A DNA stretch of 64,000 nt from Phenylobacterium kunshanense (GCF_003254525.1 NZ_QFYS01000002.1:682001-746000); one strand, 5' to 3'; positions 8,571 to 17,472 are shown, counted from the stretch's first letter. Numbers and translations: made by a program. Notes: generated from the sequence alone by a model not told the origin.

Positions 8571-10322
8571 TCAGGGCGCCCGCGCCACGCCCTCCCGGCG
8601 CGGATCCGCGCCGCCGCGCAGGCCTTGTGGTGTCACCTCCACCCCGTGCAGGCCGCTGCCCTCCGCCCCGAACCCGGCGGTCAGCTTCACGCCCTTGGCT
8701 TCCAGACCGGCCCTGAGCTCGGGCGAGAACTTGTCGACCTCGGCCGCATAGAAGCTGCTGCCGGCGATCAGGTTGGGCAGGGCGATGGCGTCCTGCACCG
8801 GCATCTTCCAGTCGAGCATCCCGACCAGGGCCTTGAGGTTGTAGGCGAGGATCGAAGGTCCGCCTGGCGAGCCGACGGCGGCCACGAAGCGCTTGTTTCG
8901 GTCCAGTACGATGGCGGGCGCCATGGAGGAGCGCGGCCGCTTGCCAGGGCCGACCGCATTGGCCGCCGGCGCGCCATCGCGATCCGTCGGCGAGAACGAG
9001 AAGTCGGTGAGCTGGTTGTTCAGGAAGAAGCCGTGAACCATCCGGCCTGAGCCGAAGATGCTTTCCACGGTGGTGGTCATCGAGGCCACGTTCCCCCAAC
9101 GGTCGACCACGACGAAGTGGGTGGTGCCGGAGACCTCGCTGGTCCGATCCGCGCCGTGGTTCGGCGCGCCCTTGGGCATCCCGAAGGTGACGCTGGCGGC
9201 GGCCATGGGCCCGATCAGCTTGGCCCGCTGGTCGAGGTAGGACCGGTCGAGGAGGCCATCGACCGGCACCTTCACGAAGTCAGGGTCGGCGATGTAGCGG
9301 TCGCGGTCGGCATACATGAGCCGGCTGGCCTGGCTGAACAGGTACCAGCCCTCGGCGGTGTTGGGATGGTTGGCGACGTCCGTCCGTTCCAGCAGGCCGA
9401 GCCCTTCCAGCACCGCGGGGCCGCCCGACGGGGCGCCTGGGGTGCAGACGATATAGACGCGATAGGGGCGGCAGAGGGCGGGCCCCGACTGGGGTCGATA
9501 GGCCTTGAGGTCCTCCAGCGTCATCGCACCCGGGTTATCGCCCTCGCGGACCCGGTTCACGATGGCCTGAGCGATCTCGCCCTCCAGGATCGCCTTGGGG
9601 CCCTCGGCGGCGATCTTGCGAACCGTCGCCGCATAGGCCGGGTTCTTCACGAGGTCGCCGGGCTGGATCTTCGTGCCGTCGGGCTTGGTGAAGTAGGCGA
9701 TGGCGTCCGGAGCGGACGCCTGGGGCGAGCGGCTGGAGGCGGCGGCGGCCATGCGGTTTGGCGCCGGGAAGCCCTGATCCGCCAGGCGTTCCGCTTCGCC
9801 GAACAGGTCCTTCCAGGCCAGCTTGCCGTGGTCCTTCTGGGCCAGGTGCAGCATCGCCACGGCGCCGGGCACGCCGGTCGAGCGACCGCTTAGGACGGCG
9901 GCCGTTCGGCTGAGGGGCTTGCCGTCGTCGCCGAAGAAGAGCTGCGGCGTGGCCGCCATCGGAGCGGTCTCGCGGCCATTGTAGGCCGTCACCGCCTTGG
10001 TCCTGGCGTCGTAGTAGGTGAGGAACGCGCCGCCGCCGAGGCCTGAACTCTGCGGCTCGACCAGTCCCAGCACCGCCTGCACGGCCACCGCGGCGTCCAC
10101 CGCCGTGCCGCCCGCCCGCAGGACCTTCAGGCCGGCTTCCACCGCCAACGGGTTGGCCGCCGACACCATGCCCTGACTCTGGGGGGGCGCCTGCGGCGGC
10201 GGCGAAGAGCTGGCCGCATGCGGCGTGGCGCACGCCGAAGCGAGGGCGGCTGAGGCAAGGGCGACGAGCGTGGACTTCAGCTTCACGGGACCGGCGGCTC
10301 CAACTGGGATCGGCTTGACCAT
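8571..10322 (-). CDS. ggt: Gamma-glutamyltransferase, probable lipoprotein
   Basis: A 583-residue N-terminal-nucleophile hydrolase that cleaves or transfers gamma-glutamyl groups, for example from glutathione, in the periplasm. The precursor should self-cleave before Thr400 in SGTTHFVVVDRWGN, and the substrate-binding loop is near SPGGPSILAY. The hydrophobic N-terminus ending in LASAC suggests lipidation, although the lipobox is imperfect. The start is uncertain: ATG at 10322 has no clear ribosome-binding site, and a GTG at 10286 directly precedes the hydrophobic stretch. It converges with the hybrid kinase with only six bases between them. Confidence 0.93.
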   Translation of the reverse strand: MVKPIPVGAAGPVKLKSTLVALASAALASACATPHAASSSPPPQAPPQSQGMVSAANPLAVEAGLKVLRAGGTAVDAAVAVQAVLGLVEPQSSGLGGGAFLTYYDARTKAVTAYNGRETAPMAATPQLFFGDDGKPLSRTAAVLSGRSTGVPGAVAMLHLAQKDHGKLAWKDLFGEAERLADQGFPAPNRMAAAASSRSPQASAPDAIAYFTKPDGTKIQPGDLVKNPAYAATVRKIAAEGPKAILEGEIAQAIVNRVREGDNPGAMTLEDLKAYRPQSGPALCRPYRVYIVCTPGAPSGGPAVLEGLGLLERTDVANHPNTAEGWYLFSQASRLMYADRDRYIADPDFVKVPVDGLLDRSYLDQRAKLIGPMAAASVTFGMPKGAPNHGADRTSEVSGTTHFVVVDRWGNVASMTTTVESIFGSGRMVHGFFLNNQLTDFSFSPTDRDGAPAANAVGPGKRPRSSMAPAIVLDRNKRFVAAVGSPGGPSILAYNLKALVGMLDWKMPVQDAIALPNLIAGSSFYAAEVDKFSPELRAGLEAKGVKLTAGFGAEGSGLHGVEVTPQGLRGGADPRREGVARAP

Positions 10323-10373
10323 AGCGGCCGGTCCGCGTGGACAACAAACGCCGGGTCGTGCGAGGTCCCACCT

Positions 10374-11396
10374 ATGGGCGCAAATCGACCAGGTCCAGGG
10401 CGGCGAAACCTGATCACGGACGTTCCCGGCCTGAAAGTCGGGCAGGCCGAGGATATGGCCGTGCGCACCGGGGTCACGGTGATCCTGCCGGACGAGCGCG
10501 CGGTTTGCGCCTGTGACGTCCGTGGCGGAGCTCCGGGCACCCGCGAAACCGACGCCCTGGCGCCCGAGAACCTGGTCGACGCCGTGGACGCCGTCGTCCT
10601 GTCAGGAGGCTCGGTCTACGGCCTGGCCGCCGCCGACGGCGTGGTGAGCTGGCTGGGCGCACGCGGCCGGGGGTTCGGTTTGGTGGACGGCATTCCGAAG
10701 TCGCCGGTCGTTCCGGCCGCTATCCTGTTCGACGTCGCCAACGGCGGAGACAAGGTCTGGGGCGAGACCCCGCCGTACCGCGAGCTCGGGCGGCGGGCGA
10801 TCGAGGCGGCCGGCCTGGACGTGATGCTCGGATCCGCAGGCGCTGGATGCGGCGCGATGGCCGGGGGCCTGAAGGGGGGCACGGGCTCCGCGTCGGTAGT
10901 CAGCGAGGACGGCTACACCGTGGGGGCCATCGTCGCCGTGAACAGCTGGGGTTCGGTGGTCGCGCCGGGCGGGCGCACATTCTGGGCGGCCCCGTTCGAG
11001 CTCGATGGGGAGTTCGGGGGGCTGGGCGCGGCGGGCCTCGTGGCCGGGCCGGACCAGTGGGGCTCCGCGAAGCGTCCGGCCGAGACGCGCAACACCACGA
11101 TCGCCTGCGTCGCCACCGACGCGGCGCTGACACCGGCGCAGGCCAAGCGCCTGGCGGTGATGGCGCAGGACGGCTTCGCTCGCGCAATCCGGCCAGTGCA
11201 TGCGCCCTTCGACGGCGACGTGGTCTTCGCACTGTCCACGGGCGCCAGGCCGCTCGCTGAACCCAGCGCCTACACCCTGGCGCGGCTGGGCGCGCTGGCG
11301 GCCGACACCCTGGCGCGTGCGGTCGCCCGCGGAGTCTTTGAAGCCAAGCCGTGGCCGGGCGCGTATGTCCCCTGCTGGCGGGACCTTTCGGCCTGA
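10374..11396 (+). CDS. P1/DmpA-family peptidase (family S58-like)
   Basis: A 340-residue protein of the P1 (DmpA/BapA-like) Ntn-hydrolase family, which includes aminopeptidases that activate by internal self-cleavage. Recognisable stretches are NLITDVPGLKVGQAED at the N-terminus, VLSGGSVYGLAAADGV, GAGCGAMAGGLKGG and RNTTIACVATDAALT, the last being the probable cleavage and nucleophile site. No signal peptide is visible, so it is probably cytoplasmic. It is divergent from ggt, 51 bases between starts; both act on peptides, but no shared pathway can be claimed. Confidence 0.85.
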   Translation: MGANRPGPGRRNLITDVPGLKVGQAEDMAVRTGVTVILPDERAVCACDVRGGAPGTRETDALAPENLVDAVDAVVLSGGSVYGLAAADGVVSWLGARGRGFGLVDGIPKSPVVPAAILFDVANGGDKVWGETPPYRELGRRAIEAAGLDVMLGSAGAGCGAMAGGLKGGTGSASVVSEDGYTVGAIVAVNSWGSVVAPGGRTFWAAPFELDGEFGGLGAAGLVAGPDQWGSAKRPAETRNTTIACVATDAALTPAQAKRLAVMAQDGFARAIRPVHAPFDGDVVFALSTGARPLAEPSAYTLARLGALAADTLARAVARGVFEAKPWPGAYVPCWRDLSA

Positions 11397-11447
11397 CGGG
11401 CCGGCTGGTAGTTTCGCGTCACAAGGTTAGTTCAGGAGAGATTTCCC

Positions 11448-12719
11448 ATGGGTCTGGGACGCAAGCTCGCGCTCGTCGCGGGCGCCGCCGCATTGGCGAA
11501 CGCCGCCGTCGCGCAACCCGCCGGGCAGAAGGTGACGGGGCCGATCGCCGTCTATTGGATGAGCGCCCAGACGCAGACCGGCTTCGGCATGCCCTCCATG
11601 GGCGCGGGCGGCGGCGGTCCGGACGCCGGCGCCATGATGCGCATGATGATGGGCGGCGGTGACGGGGCTTCCAAGACCCTGAAGCTCGATCTCGGCTCCA
11701 GCCAGACCAACCCGGCTCCGGCGGCCGATCACCTGCCGCCCGCGGGGCTGAACGCCGGCCCCCGCCTGCCGCTGCTGACGCCCAAGCCGACCCAGTCGAC
11801 ACGCGAGGAACGCCACGACTACGTGCCTGAGGAATACCAGAAGCCCAAGGGCAAGATGCTCATCTTCTGGGGCTGCGGCGAGCGTGCGCGTCCGGGTCAG
11901 CCCTATGTGATCGACTTCGCCAAGATGGCCGAGGGCCGCCAGAACCCGGCCAACCTGTTCCGCGGCATCGACTATCGGCCGATGCAGCCGCCCTCCGTGA
12001 CGCGCAATCGCACCTATGGGGAATGGCCGAACGAGAAGACCCGCGACCTCGTGCCGTCGAACGGTTCGCTGGTGGGCGCCCATACGATCAAGGGGAACTA
12101 CAGCCCCGAGATCAACTTCACGCTTGAGGAAGACCAGGATTTCCTGGCGCCCCTGAACCTGACGACCAACAGCAAGGCGCCGGGCGGCTGGGTGAACCTC
12201 GGCTGGAACCTCGTGCCCAACGCCCAGGCCTATTACGCCACCGCCATGGGCGGCGACGGCGACACCGTGGTGATGTGGTCTTCGTCCGAGGTGCAGGCTT
12301 CGGCCTTCACGAACCCCGACTTCCTCAGCCAGTCCGACATCAACCGCCTGGTGGCCAACAAGACCCTGATGGGCCCCGGCCAGAAGACCTGCGCGGTGCC
12401 CAAGGAGGTCGTGGACGCCGCCCCGTCGGCGATCGCCCAGCTCGTGGCCTATGGCGGCGAGGCGAACTTCGTCTATCCGCCGCGCCCGCAGGATCCGAAG
12501 GTGACGTGGAACCAGCAGTGGACGGTAAAGGTCCGCTACCGGTCCGCGACCGGCGGGCTGTTGGGCCAGGAGATGCCCGGCATGGGCGGTGGCCGCGGCC
12601 GCGCGCCGCGAACCGGTCAGGCGCCCGCTCAACAGCCGCAGCAGCCGGCCAAGCCGCCGAGCGCGGCGGACATCCTGCGCAAGGGCATCCTCGGCGGCGC
12701 CCTGCCGTTCCCGCGCTGA
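11448..12719 (+). CDS. Exported protein of unknown function
   Basis: A 423-residue exported protein that I cannot assign to a function. It starts with a clear signal peptide (MGLGRKLALVAGAAALANAAVAQP; cleavage likely AVA-QP) preceded by an AGGAGAG ribosome-binding site. Low-complexity Gly/Met stretches follow at about residues 50-70, then a conserved-looking central region with the motif LIFWGCGE. A proline/glutamine-rich tail closes the protein. The length and order suggest a periplasmic or surface protein of the kind shared among Caulobacterales, but that is an inference. Confidence 0.78.
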   Translation: MGLGRKLALVAGAAALANAAVAQPAGQKVTGPIAVYWMSAQTQTGFGMPSMGAGGGGPDAGAMMRMMMGGGDGASKTLKLDLGSSQTNPAPAADHLPPAGLNAGPRLPLLTPKPTQSTREERHDYVPEEYQKPKGKMLIFWGCGERARPGQPYVIDFAKMAEGRQNPANLFRGIDYRPMQPPSVTRNRTYGEWPNEKTRDLVPSNGSLVGAHTIKGNYSPEINFTLEEDQDFLAPLNLTTNSKAPGGWVNLGWNLVPNAQAYYATAMGGDGDTVVMWSSSEVQASAFTNPDFLSQSDINRLVANKTLMGPGQKTCAVPKEVVDAAPSAIAQLVAYGGEANFVYPPRPQDPKVTWNQQWTVKVRYRSATGGLLGQEMPGMGGGRGRAPRTGQAPAQQPQQPAKPPSAADILRKGILGGALPFPR

Positions 12720-12729
12720 TCCTGGCGTG

Positions 12730-12758
12730 ATCGCGGGCGCGCACTGCGCGTCCGCGAT
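12730..12758. terminator. Bidirectional terminator hairpin
   Basis: A 12-bp stem (ATCGCGGGCGCG pairing with CGCGTCCGCGAT, one G-T pair) with loop CACTG lies exactly between two convergent genes ending at 12719 and 12761. A short TTCT follows on the plus strand. The position and stability fit a terminator serving both directions. Confidence 0.7.
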
Positions 12759-12760
12759 TC

Positions 12761-13909
12761 TCAGATCCGCGGCTTCGTCTCGGTCCACACGCGGCGGAAG
12801 TCGAACGCGTCGATCGCGGACGTGAACGCCTGCGAAGCTTCGTGATCCACGCCGGCCAGTAGCCGGCTTGAGAACTGCGGCTCACCGCCAGGTGAACCGG
12901 TGGGCGGCTCGAGGTATCTCTCCGCGTAGTACGCGGCCGTGGGGTCGGCTCCATCGGCGCGCAGCAGCTGGAGCAGGAACTCGCTCACGGCCGCTTCGCC
13001 CTCGACCTTCGCGGGCAGAAACCCCTTGGCGCGCAGATGCTTGGCGATGCGCCGACGGCTGATCTCGGGACTCAGGGCCGACAGGTGGAACTGGAAGAAT
13101 TTCCCGAACGAGCCCTCGGTCATGCGCGAGACCACGCGGCCGACGTGCAGGTTGTGTCCCACGTAGGCGGCCTCGAACAGGGCGTCAGTGCGCACGATCG
13201 ACTTGCCCGCCACCGTCCCTGACCAAAGCGACTCCGCGTCCAGGGCGAAGGCGATCGGCCGGTCCCAGTCGATGCGGCCCCCAGACATCTCGGGCGCGGC
13301 GGCGTTGGAGATCCAGGTGGGCGCATGCACGGCCTCGCCGCCCGTGCGCAGCACCGGTACGACGTGATGAGGCGAGATCGTCTTGCCGTCATAGCCGAAC
13401 AGGAATTCGTCGGCGTCCATGACGGTGACGAACTTCGCGTTCCTCGCGAGCCAGTAATAGAGGGGCTTGTTGCGCCCGACGGCGTGCAGGAGGTCGTAGT
13501 AGTCGGGGTACCGCAGCACCAGCATGTCGTGCTGGTATCGATCGAGGATCGCCCAGTGGGCCGGATCGACGGACCCGCAGTCCACGACCACGAGGTTCTC
13601 AAGGCCGACCATGGCGGCGTGGTAGGTGATCCAGCGCTCCAGGAGGTCCGGCTCGTCCTTCACCTTGAGGACGATCTTCAGCGTGGTGTCGCGGCCCGGC
13701 GCGTAGGCCAGCCCTGCGGCCCGTCCGTGCTCGACCCAATCGAGATAGGCCTCGTCCAGGCTGGCGAACGAGCGGCCGCGGCTCTCCTCGTAGACGTCGC
13801 GTGAGAAGCGCGGCGTTCGGTACGGGATATTGCGGCCGAGGAGCTCGTACCTGCGGTCGTGGGGGTGATCGAGCAGATAGAAAAAGGTGTCGTTCGGCAG
13901 AGAAGACAT
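12761..13909 (-). CDS. Glycosyltransferase family 2-like protein
   Basis: A 382-residue protein with the GT-A-like features of the Glyco_tranf_2_4/GT92-like group. The start of the catalytic region is LKIVLKVKDEPDLLERWITYHAAMVG, followed by LVVVDCGSVD and a DxD-type motif in VTVMDADEFLFGYDG that would bind the nucleotide-sugar metal. The start is set at MSSLPNDTFF (13909); the preceding 33 in-frame codons are arginine-rich and look like noncoding sequence. No membrane segment or signal is seen. The acceptor and sugar are unknown, and no polysaccharide genes adjoin it. Confidence 0.82.
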   Translation of the reverse strand: MSSLPNDTFFYLLDHPHDRRYELLGRNIPYRTPRFSRDVYEESRGRSFASLDEAYLDWVEHGRAAGLAYAPGRDTTLKIVLKVKDEPDLLERWITYHAAMVGLENLVVVDCGSVDPAHWAILDRYQHDMLVLRYPDYYDLLHAVGRNKPLYYWLARNAKFVTVMDADEFLFGYDGKTISPHHVVPVLRTGGEAVHAPTWISNAAAPEMSGGRIDWDRPIAFALDAESLWSGTVAGKSIVRTDALFEAAYVGHNLHVGRVVSRMTEGSFGKFFQFHLSALSPEISRRRIAKHLRAKGFLPAKVEGEAAVSEFLLQLLRADGADPTAAYYAERYLEPPTGSPGGEPQFSSRLLAGVDHEASQAFTSAIDAFDFRRVWTETKPRI

Positions 13910-14022
13910 CCGGCCCCCGCAATAGCCCCTGCCTAACCGCCGCAGCCGGGATGGCAAGGGGCACGGCCCGCCCCTCGGCCTGCGGCGGATGCGGCGATCG
14001 CGCCGCAAATGTGGAATTGGAG

Positions 14023-14051
14023 TTGAAACCCGCGCCGCACGACGCTAGAGA
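14023..14051 (+). promoter_or_regulatory. Probable tRNA-Arg promoter
   Basis: TTGAAA at 14023-14028 and TAGAGA at 14046-14051, 17 bases apart, give a plausible sigma-70 promoter. It would start transcription some 10-16 bases before the tRNA. The -10 element is weak. Confidence 0.45.
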
Positions 14052-14073
14052 GCACGCCCCGTTAGGGACCTGC

Positions 14074-14150
14074 GCGCCCGTAGCTCAGCTGGATAGAGCA
14101 TCAGACTACGAATCTGAGGGTCGGACGTTCGAATCGTTCCGGGCGCGCCA
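14074..14150 (+). tRNA. tRNA-Arg(ACG)
   Basis: A 77-base tRNA folds completely. The acceptor stem is GCGCCCG with CGGGCGC, the T arm is GGACG-TTCGAAT-CGTTC, and the anticodon loop CTACGAA gives anticodon ACG (arginine CGU/CGC/CGA). The discriminator is G and the CCA end is encoded. Everything to the left looks chromosomal and everything to the right looks like a conjugative element, so the 3' part of this gene is the likely attachment site. Confidence 0.97.
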
Positions 14151-14461
14151 TTTTCTCCAAGAAAACCAGTAACTTAATAATCTTCCCCTTGCCCGGGTCG
14201 GCCTTGTTTCATCTCTGGGGTCACACTGGGGTCACAAGATTTGATGTCTCTCCACGAGAGTTCGATCATATGCACCGCGGTTCACGGTGCCCACAGCCGG
14301 TGACGTCTCCCGGCGCGCCCGGTCCATATGCATAGGTTTTGGGGAGACTTCCGACGCATGCCGGCGACGTGCATAGGAAGGGGCGATTTTCTTTATGCAT
14401 CCGCTCAGCATGTGCGGACCGTGTGCTAGGTCTATACACGTCGGCAAATCATGTATAGAAA
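14151..14461. other. Gene-free left end of the element
   Basis: About 310 bases between the tRNA and the Fic gene. It is less GC-rich than the chromosome to the left. It holds an 11-bp tandem repeat (14215-14236) and the Fic operator-like repeats at its right end. I see no gene, no recognisable integrase remnant and no RNA structure in the rest. Confidence 0.6.
14215..14236. repeat. Tandem repeat, two copies of CTGGGGTCACA
   Basis: Two perfect adjacent copies of CTGGGGTCACA lie 65-86 bases after the tRNA 3' end. Short direct repeats next to a tRNA attachment site can be arm-type recombinase sites, but this is only an inference from position. Confidence 0.6.
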
Positions 14462-14481
14462 ATGGCCGATTCCTATACATG
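14432..14481. promoter_or_regulatory. Inverted repeats around the Fic start codon
   Basis: CATGTATAG (14450-14458) and CTATACATG (14473-14481) are exact inverted copies, and CTATACACG (14432-14440) is a one-mismatch third copy. They flank the first candidate start of the Fic gene, whose product has a C-terminal winged helix. They are therefore a likely autoregulatory operator. Confidence 0.55.
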
Positions 14482-15583
14482 TGAGCTTCATATGGGTTTG
14501 GTCGCTAGCCACGTCCCACCGGTGCTGCCGCTTTCGGTCGACTTGGAAACGAAGCGTGTTCTGAAGAAACTCGCGAGCGCGCACCGCGCCTTGGCCGAGT
14601 TGAAGGGCGCCGCAGGCCTGGTCCCCAATGAAGCGATCCTGATCAACACGCTTTCGCTGCAGGAGGCGAAGGACAGCTCCGCGATCGAGAACATCGTCAC
14701 CACCCATGACGATCTCTACCGAAGCGATGACGTTGCAAACCGATTTGCGAGCGTCGCCGCCAAGGAGGTCTACGCCTACGCCCGCGCCTTGCGCGAGGGC
14801 TTCCAGAAGATCCGCGAAACGGGGCTGATCACAATCAACGACATCCTCGCGATGCAGGCGACCCTGGAGCAGAATCAGGCGGGCTTTCGCCGCCTCCCCG
14901 GGACCGCGCTCAAGAACGACAAGACGGGCGAAGTCGTCTTCACGCCGCCTCAGAGCTACGAGGAAATCGCATCGCTGATGGCGAACCTGGAGGCGTTTCT
15001 GAACGGTGGGCTCGATGTCGATCTCGATCCCCTGGTGAAGATGGCGGTGATCCATCACCAGTTCGAAACGATCCATCCCTTCTACGATGGGAACGGCCGG
15101 ACCGGCCGCATCCTCAACATCCTCTATCTGGTGAAGGAGGGGCTCCTCGGCACGCCCGTCCTCTACCTCTCTCGCTACATCAACCAGAACAAGGCCGACT
15201 ACTATCGGCTCCTTCAGGCGGTTCGGACGGACGGCGTCTGGGAAGAGTGGTTGATCTACATGCTCGACGGCGTCGAGCAGACGGCCGGGCAAACCACTCG
15301 GCTCGTCCACCGCATCCGGGATCTCATGCTCGATCACAAGGTGCGGATGCGCCGCGAACTGCCCCGGATCTACAGCCAGGACCTGCTGAACAACATGTTC
15401 AGCCACCCCTACAGCAAGATCGCCTTCGTGGAGCGCGACCTCGGGGTCAGCCGCATCACCGCGACGCGATATCTCGACGAACTCACCCGCATTGGGCTGA
15501 TGCGGAAGCACAAGCTCGGCCGGGAGAGCTACTACATGAACCGAGCCCTGCTCGACCTGCTCGGCAATGTCCAAGCCGTCTAA
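14462..15583 (+). CDS. Fic family AMP-transferase with C-terminal winged helix
   Basis: A 373-residue (or 363) class II Fic protein resembling SoFic. The active motif HPFYDGNGRTGR is at residues 205-216 and the inhibitory helix (SSAIENIVTT) at 72-81, so the enzyme carries its own inhibitory glutamate. Fic enzymes transfer AMP from ATP to protein hydroxyl groups. The N-terminal block around LASAHRALAELKGAAGLVPNE and the C-terminal winged helix (SRITATRYLDELTRIGLMRKH) also match this branch. The ATG at 14462 lies between two inverted repeats; a later ATG at 14492 would leave the whole operator untranslated. It is the first gene of the element. The target is unknown. Confidence 0.9.
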   Translation: MADSYTCELHMGLVASHVPPVLPLSVDLETKRVLKKLASAHRALAELKGAAGLVPNEAILINTLSLQEAKDSSAIENIVTTHDDLYRSDDVANRFASVAAKEVYAYARALREGFQKIRETGLITINDILAMQATLEQNQAGFRRLPGTALKNDKTGEVVFTPPQSYEEIASLMANLEAFLNGGLDVDLDPLVKMAVIHHQFETIHPFYDGNGRTGRILNILYLVKEGLLGTPVLYLSRYINQNKADYYRLLQAVRTDGVWEEWLIYMLDGVEQTAGQTTRLVHRIRDLMLDHKVRMRRELPRIYSQDLLNNMFSHPYSKIAFVERDLGVSRITATRYLDELTRIGLMRKHKLGRESYYMNRALLDLLGNVQAV

Positions 15584-15601
15584 GGGTCGGCAAGCGTGGG
15601 C

Positions 15602-16201
15602 TCAGTCGTCACGTCGCGCCCGGGCTCGCCGTCGGCGGATCGCACGCATCAAATCCGGATGAAGCTTGGGACGATCCCATCGAGCGGCGCCGCCTATCCG
15701 GCCGAATTCCTCGGGGTAGCGGAAGTAGGTGAAGACCCTGTCGACGACGTCGACCATCAGCACCTTCATCTCCGCGTCGGAGATGCGCGAGAGGCGAGCC
15801 CAAGGAATCTCCCCATATGGCGTGACCACCTTCACGTCGCTAAAGTCGCCAGCCTGCGATGACGGGAAGGTCCCGGCATGGAGGTTCTCGAGTTCGGAGT
15901 TCCGCACGCAGGTCTCGACCAGCACCTTGGCGAGCACCTCAAGGTCGCGCAGTCCTGCCGCGCTTAGACGAGAACGCATCGCTGCCTCTTCTTCCCTTGG
16001 ACAATCGCGCAGCAGCATGGCGCGTTCGCGCACGCCTGCTAGGCTTCGCAGATGTGCCACCTCTACGGCATAATCGACCCGCGTTGGCGCCAGATGGCAG
16101 ATCACGCAGAGGTTCGCGACCATCCCAAACAGGGCGATTGACGCGTTTTTTGCGTCGTCGCCCGCTGCTGATCGTGACGTCGCGGCGGACGTGTGTCTCA
16201 C
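15602..16201 (-). CDS. Protein of unknown function coupled to the relaxase
   Basis: A 199-residue protein with no domain that I recognise. It starts at a GTG overlapping the relaxase stop codon (GTGA), so the two are translationally coupled. The sequence is predominantly helical-looking, with acidic and arginine-rich stretches and a strongly basic C-terminus (RAIRRRRARARRDD) that could contact DNA. A role in DNA transfer is suggested only by the coupling. It converges with the Fic gene across 18 bases. Confidence 0.65.
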   Translation of the reverse strand: MRHTSAATSRSAAGDDAKNASIALFGMVANLCVICHLAPTRVDYAVEVAHLRSLAGVRERAMLLRDCPREEEAAMRSRLSAAGLRDLEVLAKVLVETCVRNSELENLHAGTFPSSQAGDFSDVKVVTPYGEIPWARLSRISDAEMKVLMVDVVDRVFTYFRYPEEFGRIGGAARWDRPKLHPDLMRAIRRRRARARRDD

Positions 16202-17472
16202 CCGCGACTGAGATCGCTTCCGCGACCGAGGCTGTCGATCTGCGCACCCTTTGGCGTGGGGCTCAGCTCAACTTGCCGACCGACGGCCGCTGCAGTCTGA
16301 CCAAGCTTCAGTCGCGCGAAGTGTTCGACGTCGTCTGCGCTGCGGACGATCAACCATCTCGACGCACCGAGCTCGTCGTGCTGTCCCGCCTTCACGACCT
16401 GGCCCTTGAGAGGCGCATCGCCCATTTCGCGCAGTTCACGACCAGACTGGAGGCGCCGCAGATGCAGCGTACGGATGACGTCACGCCGTAGCTGCAGCGT
16501 CCGAAGCTTGTTTTCCAACGACGGGTCGATCCGGTAGCGGCGCCCATGCCTGACGACAAGCCCGAGGGTTTCCAGGTGACGCAGCCGGCCGCGGCTGAGG
16601 GCGGCCCAGGCACCCGTCACGCCCACTCCGTCATCGACCTCCAGATTGGCGTCAGCAGCCTGCAGCAGCCGCCGGTCGAACCCCGTGAATCGGTCGGCTT
16701 GGGTCTCCCGCCAGATCCGCCGTTCCGCATCGGCTCGTGAGAGATCGCCGAGCCGCTCTTGGGCGACCTCCTGTGCTCGCATGCGGAAACCGACCGAGAT
16801 GTAGTGGCGCGGAATGACAAGGTCCTTGCCGTTCGGCTTTCGACCTCTCACCAGGACGTGGGCATGCGGCTGGTCGGTGTCGTAGTGGCAGGTCGCGACC
16901 CATTGGAGGCCGGGCTGTCCGAGGTCGCCAGCCACACGGGTCATGACATCGCGCGTGTAGTTGCGAAGATCGGCCAATCGGTCCCCGTGCTCCGGCGAGA
17001 TGATGAAACGGAAGTGGTGTCGGTCCGCCTCCCATCCCACCGTCGCGGTTGTGGGATCCGCCGCATCGGATCGGGCGTCGAAGAAGTCGGGACGGGCTCC
17101 TTCCAGACCCGCACCGGAGCGGCCGAGGTAGGCTATGTGCGCCGCGAGCGCTGCCCCGCGCGCGACGCCACGGCCCATGTGCCGTGACACTAGGGCCTTC
17201 ACGATCACCCGCTGGCGGACGTCCAGCCGGAAGGCTCGGCCCGAACGCTTCTGGGCGGATCGAAGCACGCCGGCGCGATCACCGTAGGCGAAGAGTCGGG
17301 ACGCCGACAGACGCTGCATCATGCCGAGACGGACGCCGCCGCTGTCCCGTTTCAGCGTGTAGGGAAGCCGTACGATGCGATCCACATCCTCAGGGCTTCC
17401 GGCGATGTTCAAACGGGCGCCGACGGCCTCACGGACTGACATTTTAGGTGTCCTGACAGATAGGGGTGTCAT
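16198..17472 (-). CDS. MOBP-like relaxase (VirD2/DUF3363 type), short
   Basis: A 424-residue relaxase that should nick the transfer origin and lead the strand into the recipient. The metal-binding HUH motif is PHAHVLVRG (H203, H205), with upstream VKALVSRHMGRG, the candidate catalytic tyrosine in HIAYLGR (Y115) and RHHFRFIISPEHGDRL. The C-terminal half resembles the DUF3363 region but stops earlier than the usual family length of roughly 550-650 residues, so the protein may be truncated or minimal. An alternative ATG at 17442 has a better AGGA ribosome-binding site. It lies far from traG; in related elements the relaxase is usually beside traF/traG, so another copy may exist beyond the window. 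Confidence 0.85.
   Translation of the reverse strand: MTPLSVRTPKMSVREAVGARLNIAGSPEDVDRIVRLPYTLKRDSGGVRLGMMQRLSASRLFAYGDRAGVLRSAQKRSGRAFRLDVRQRVIVKALVSRHMGRGVARGAALAAHIAYLGRSGAGLEGARPDFFDARSDAADPTTATVGWEADRHHFRFIISPEHGDRLADLRNYTRDVMTRVAGDLGQPGLQWVATCHYDTDQPHAHVLVRGRKPNGKDLVIPRHYISVGFRMRAQEVAQERLGDLSRADAERRIWRETQADRFTGFDRRLLQAADANLEVDDGVGVTGAWAALSRGRLRHLETLGLVVRHGRRYRIDPSLENKLRTLQLRRDVIRTLHLRRLQSGRELREMGDAPLKGQVVKAGQHDELGASRWLIVRSADDVEHFARLKLGQTAAAVGRQVELSPTPKGAQIDSLGRGSDLSRG

Noticed and set aside
14151..14461. Integrase gene or remnant next to the tRNA
   Set aside because: Translations of both strands show no tyrosine recombinase motif. The integrase, if present, must be at the unseen right end.
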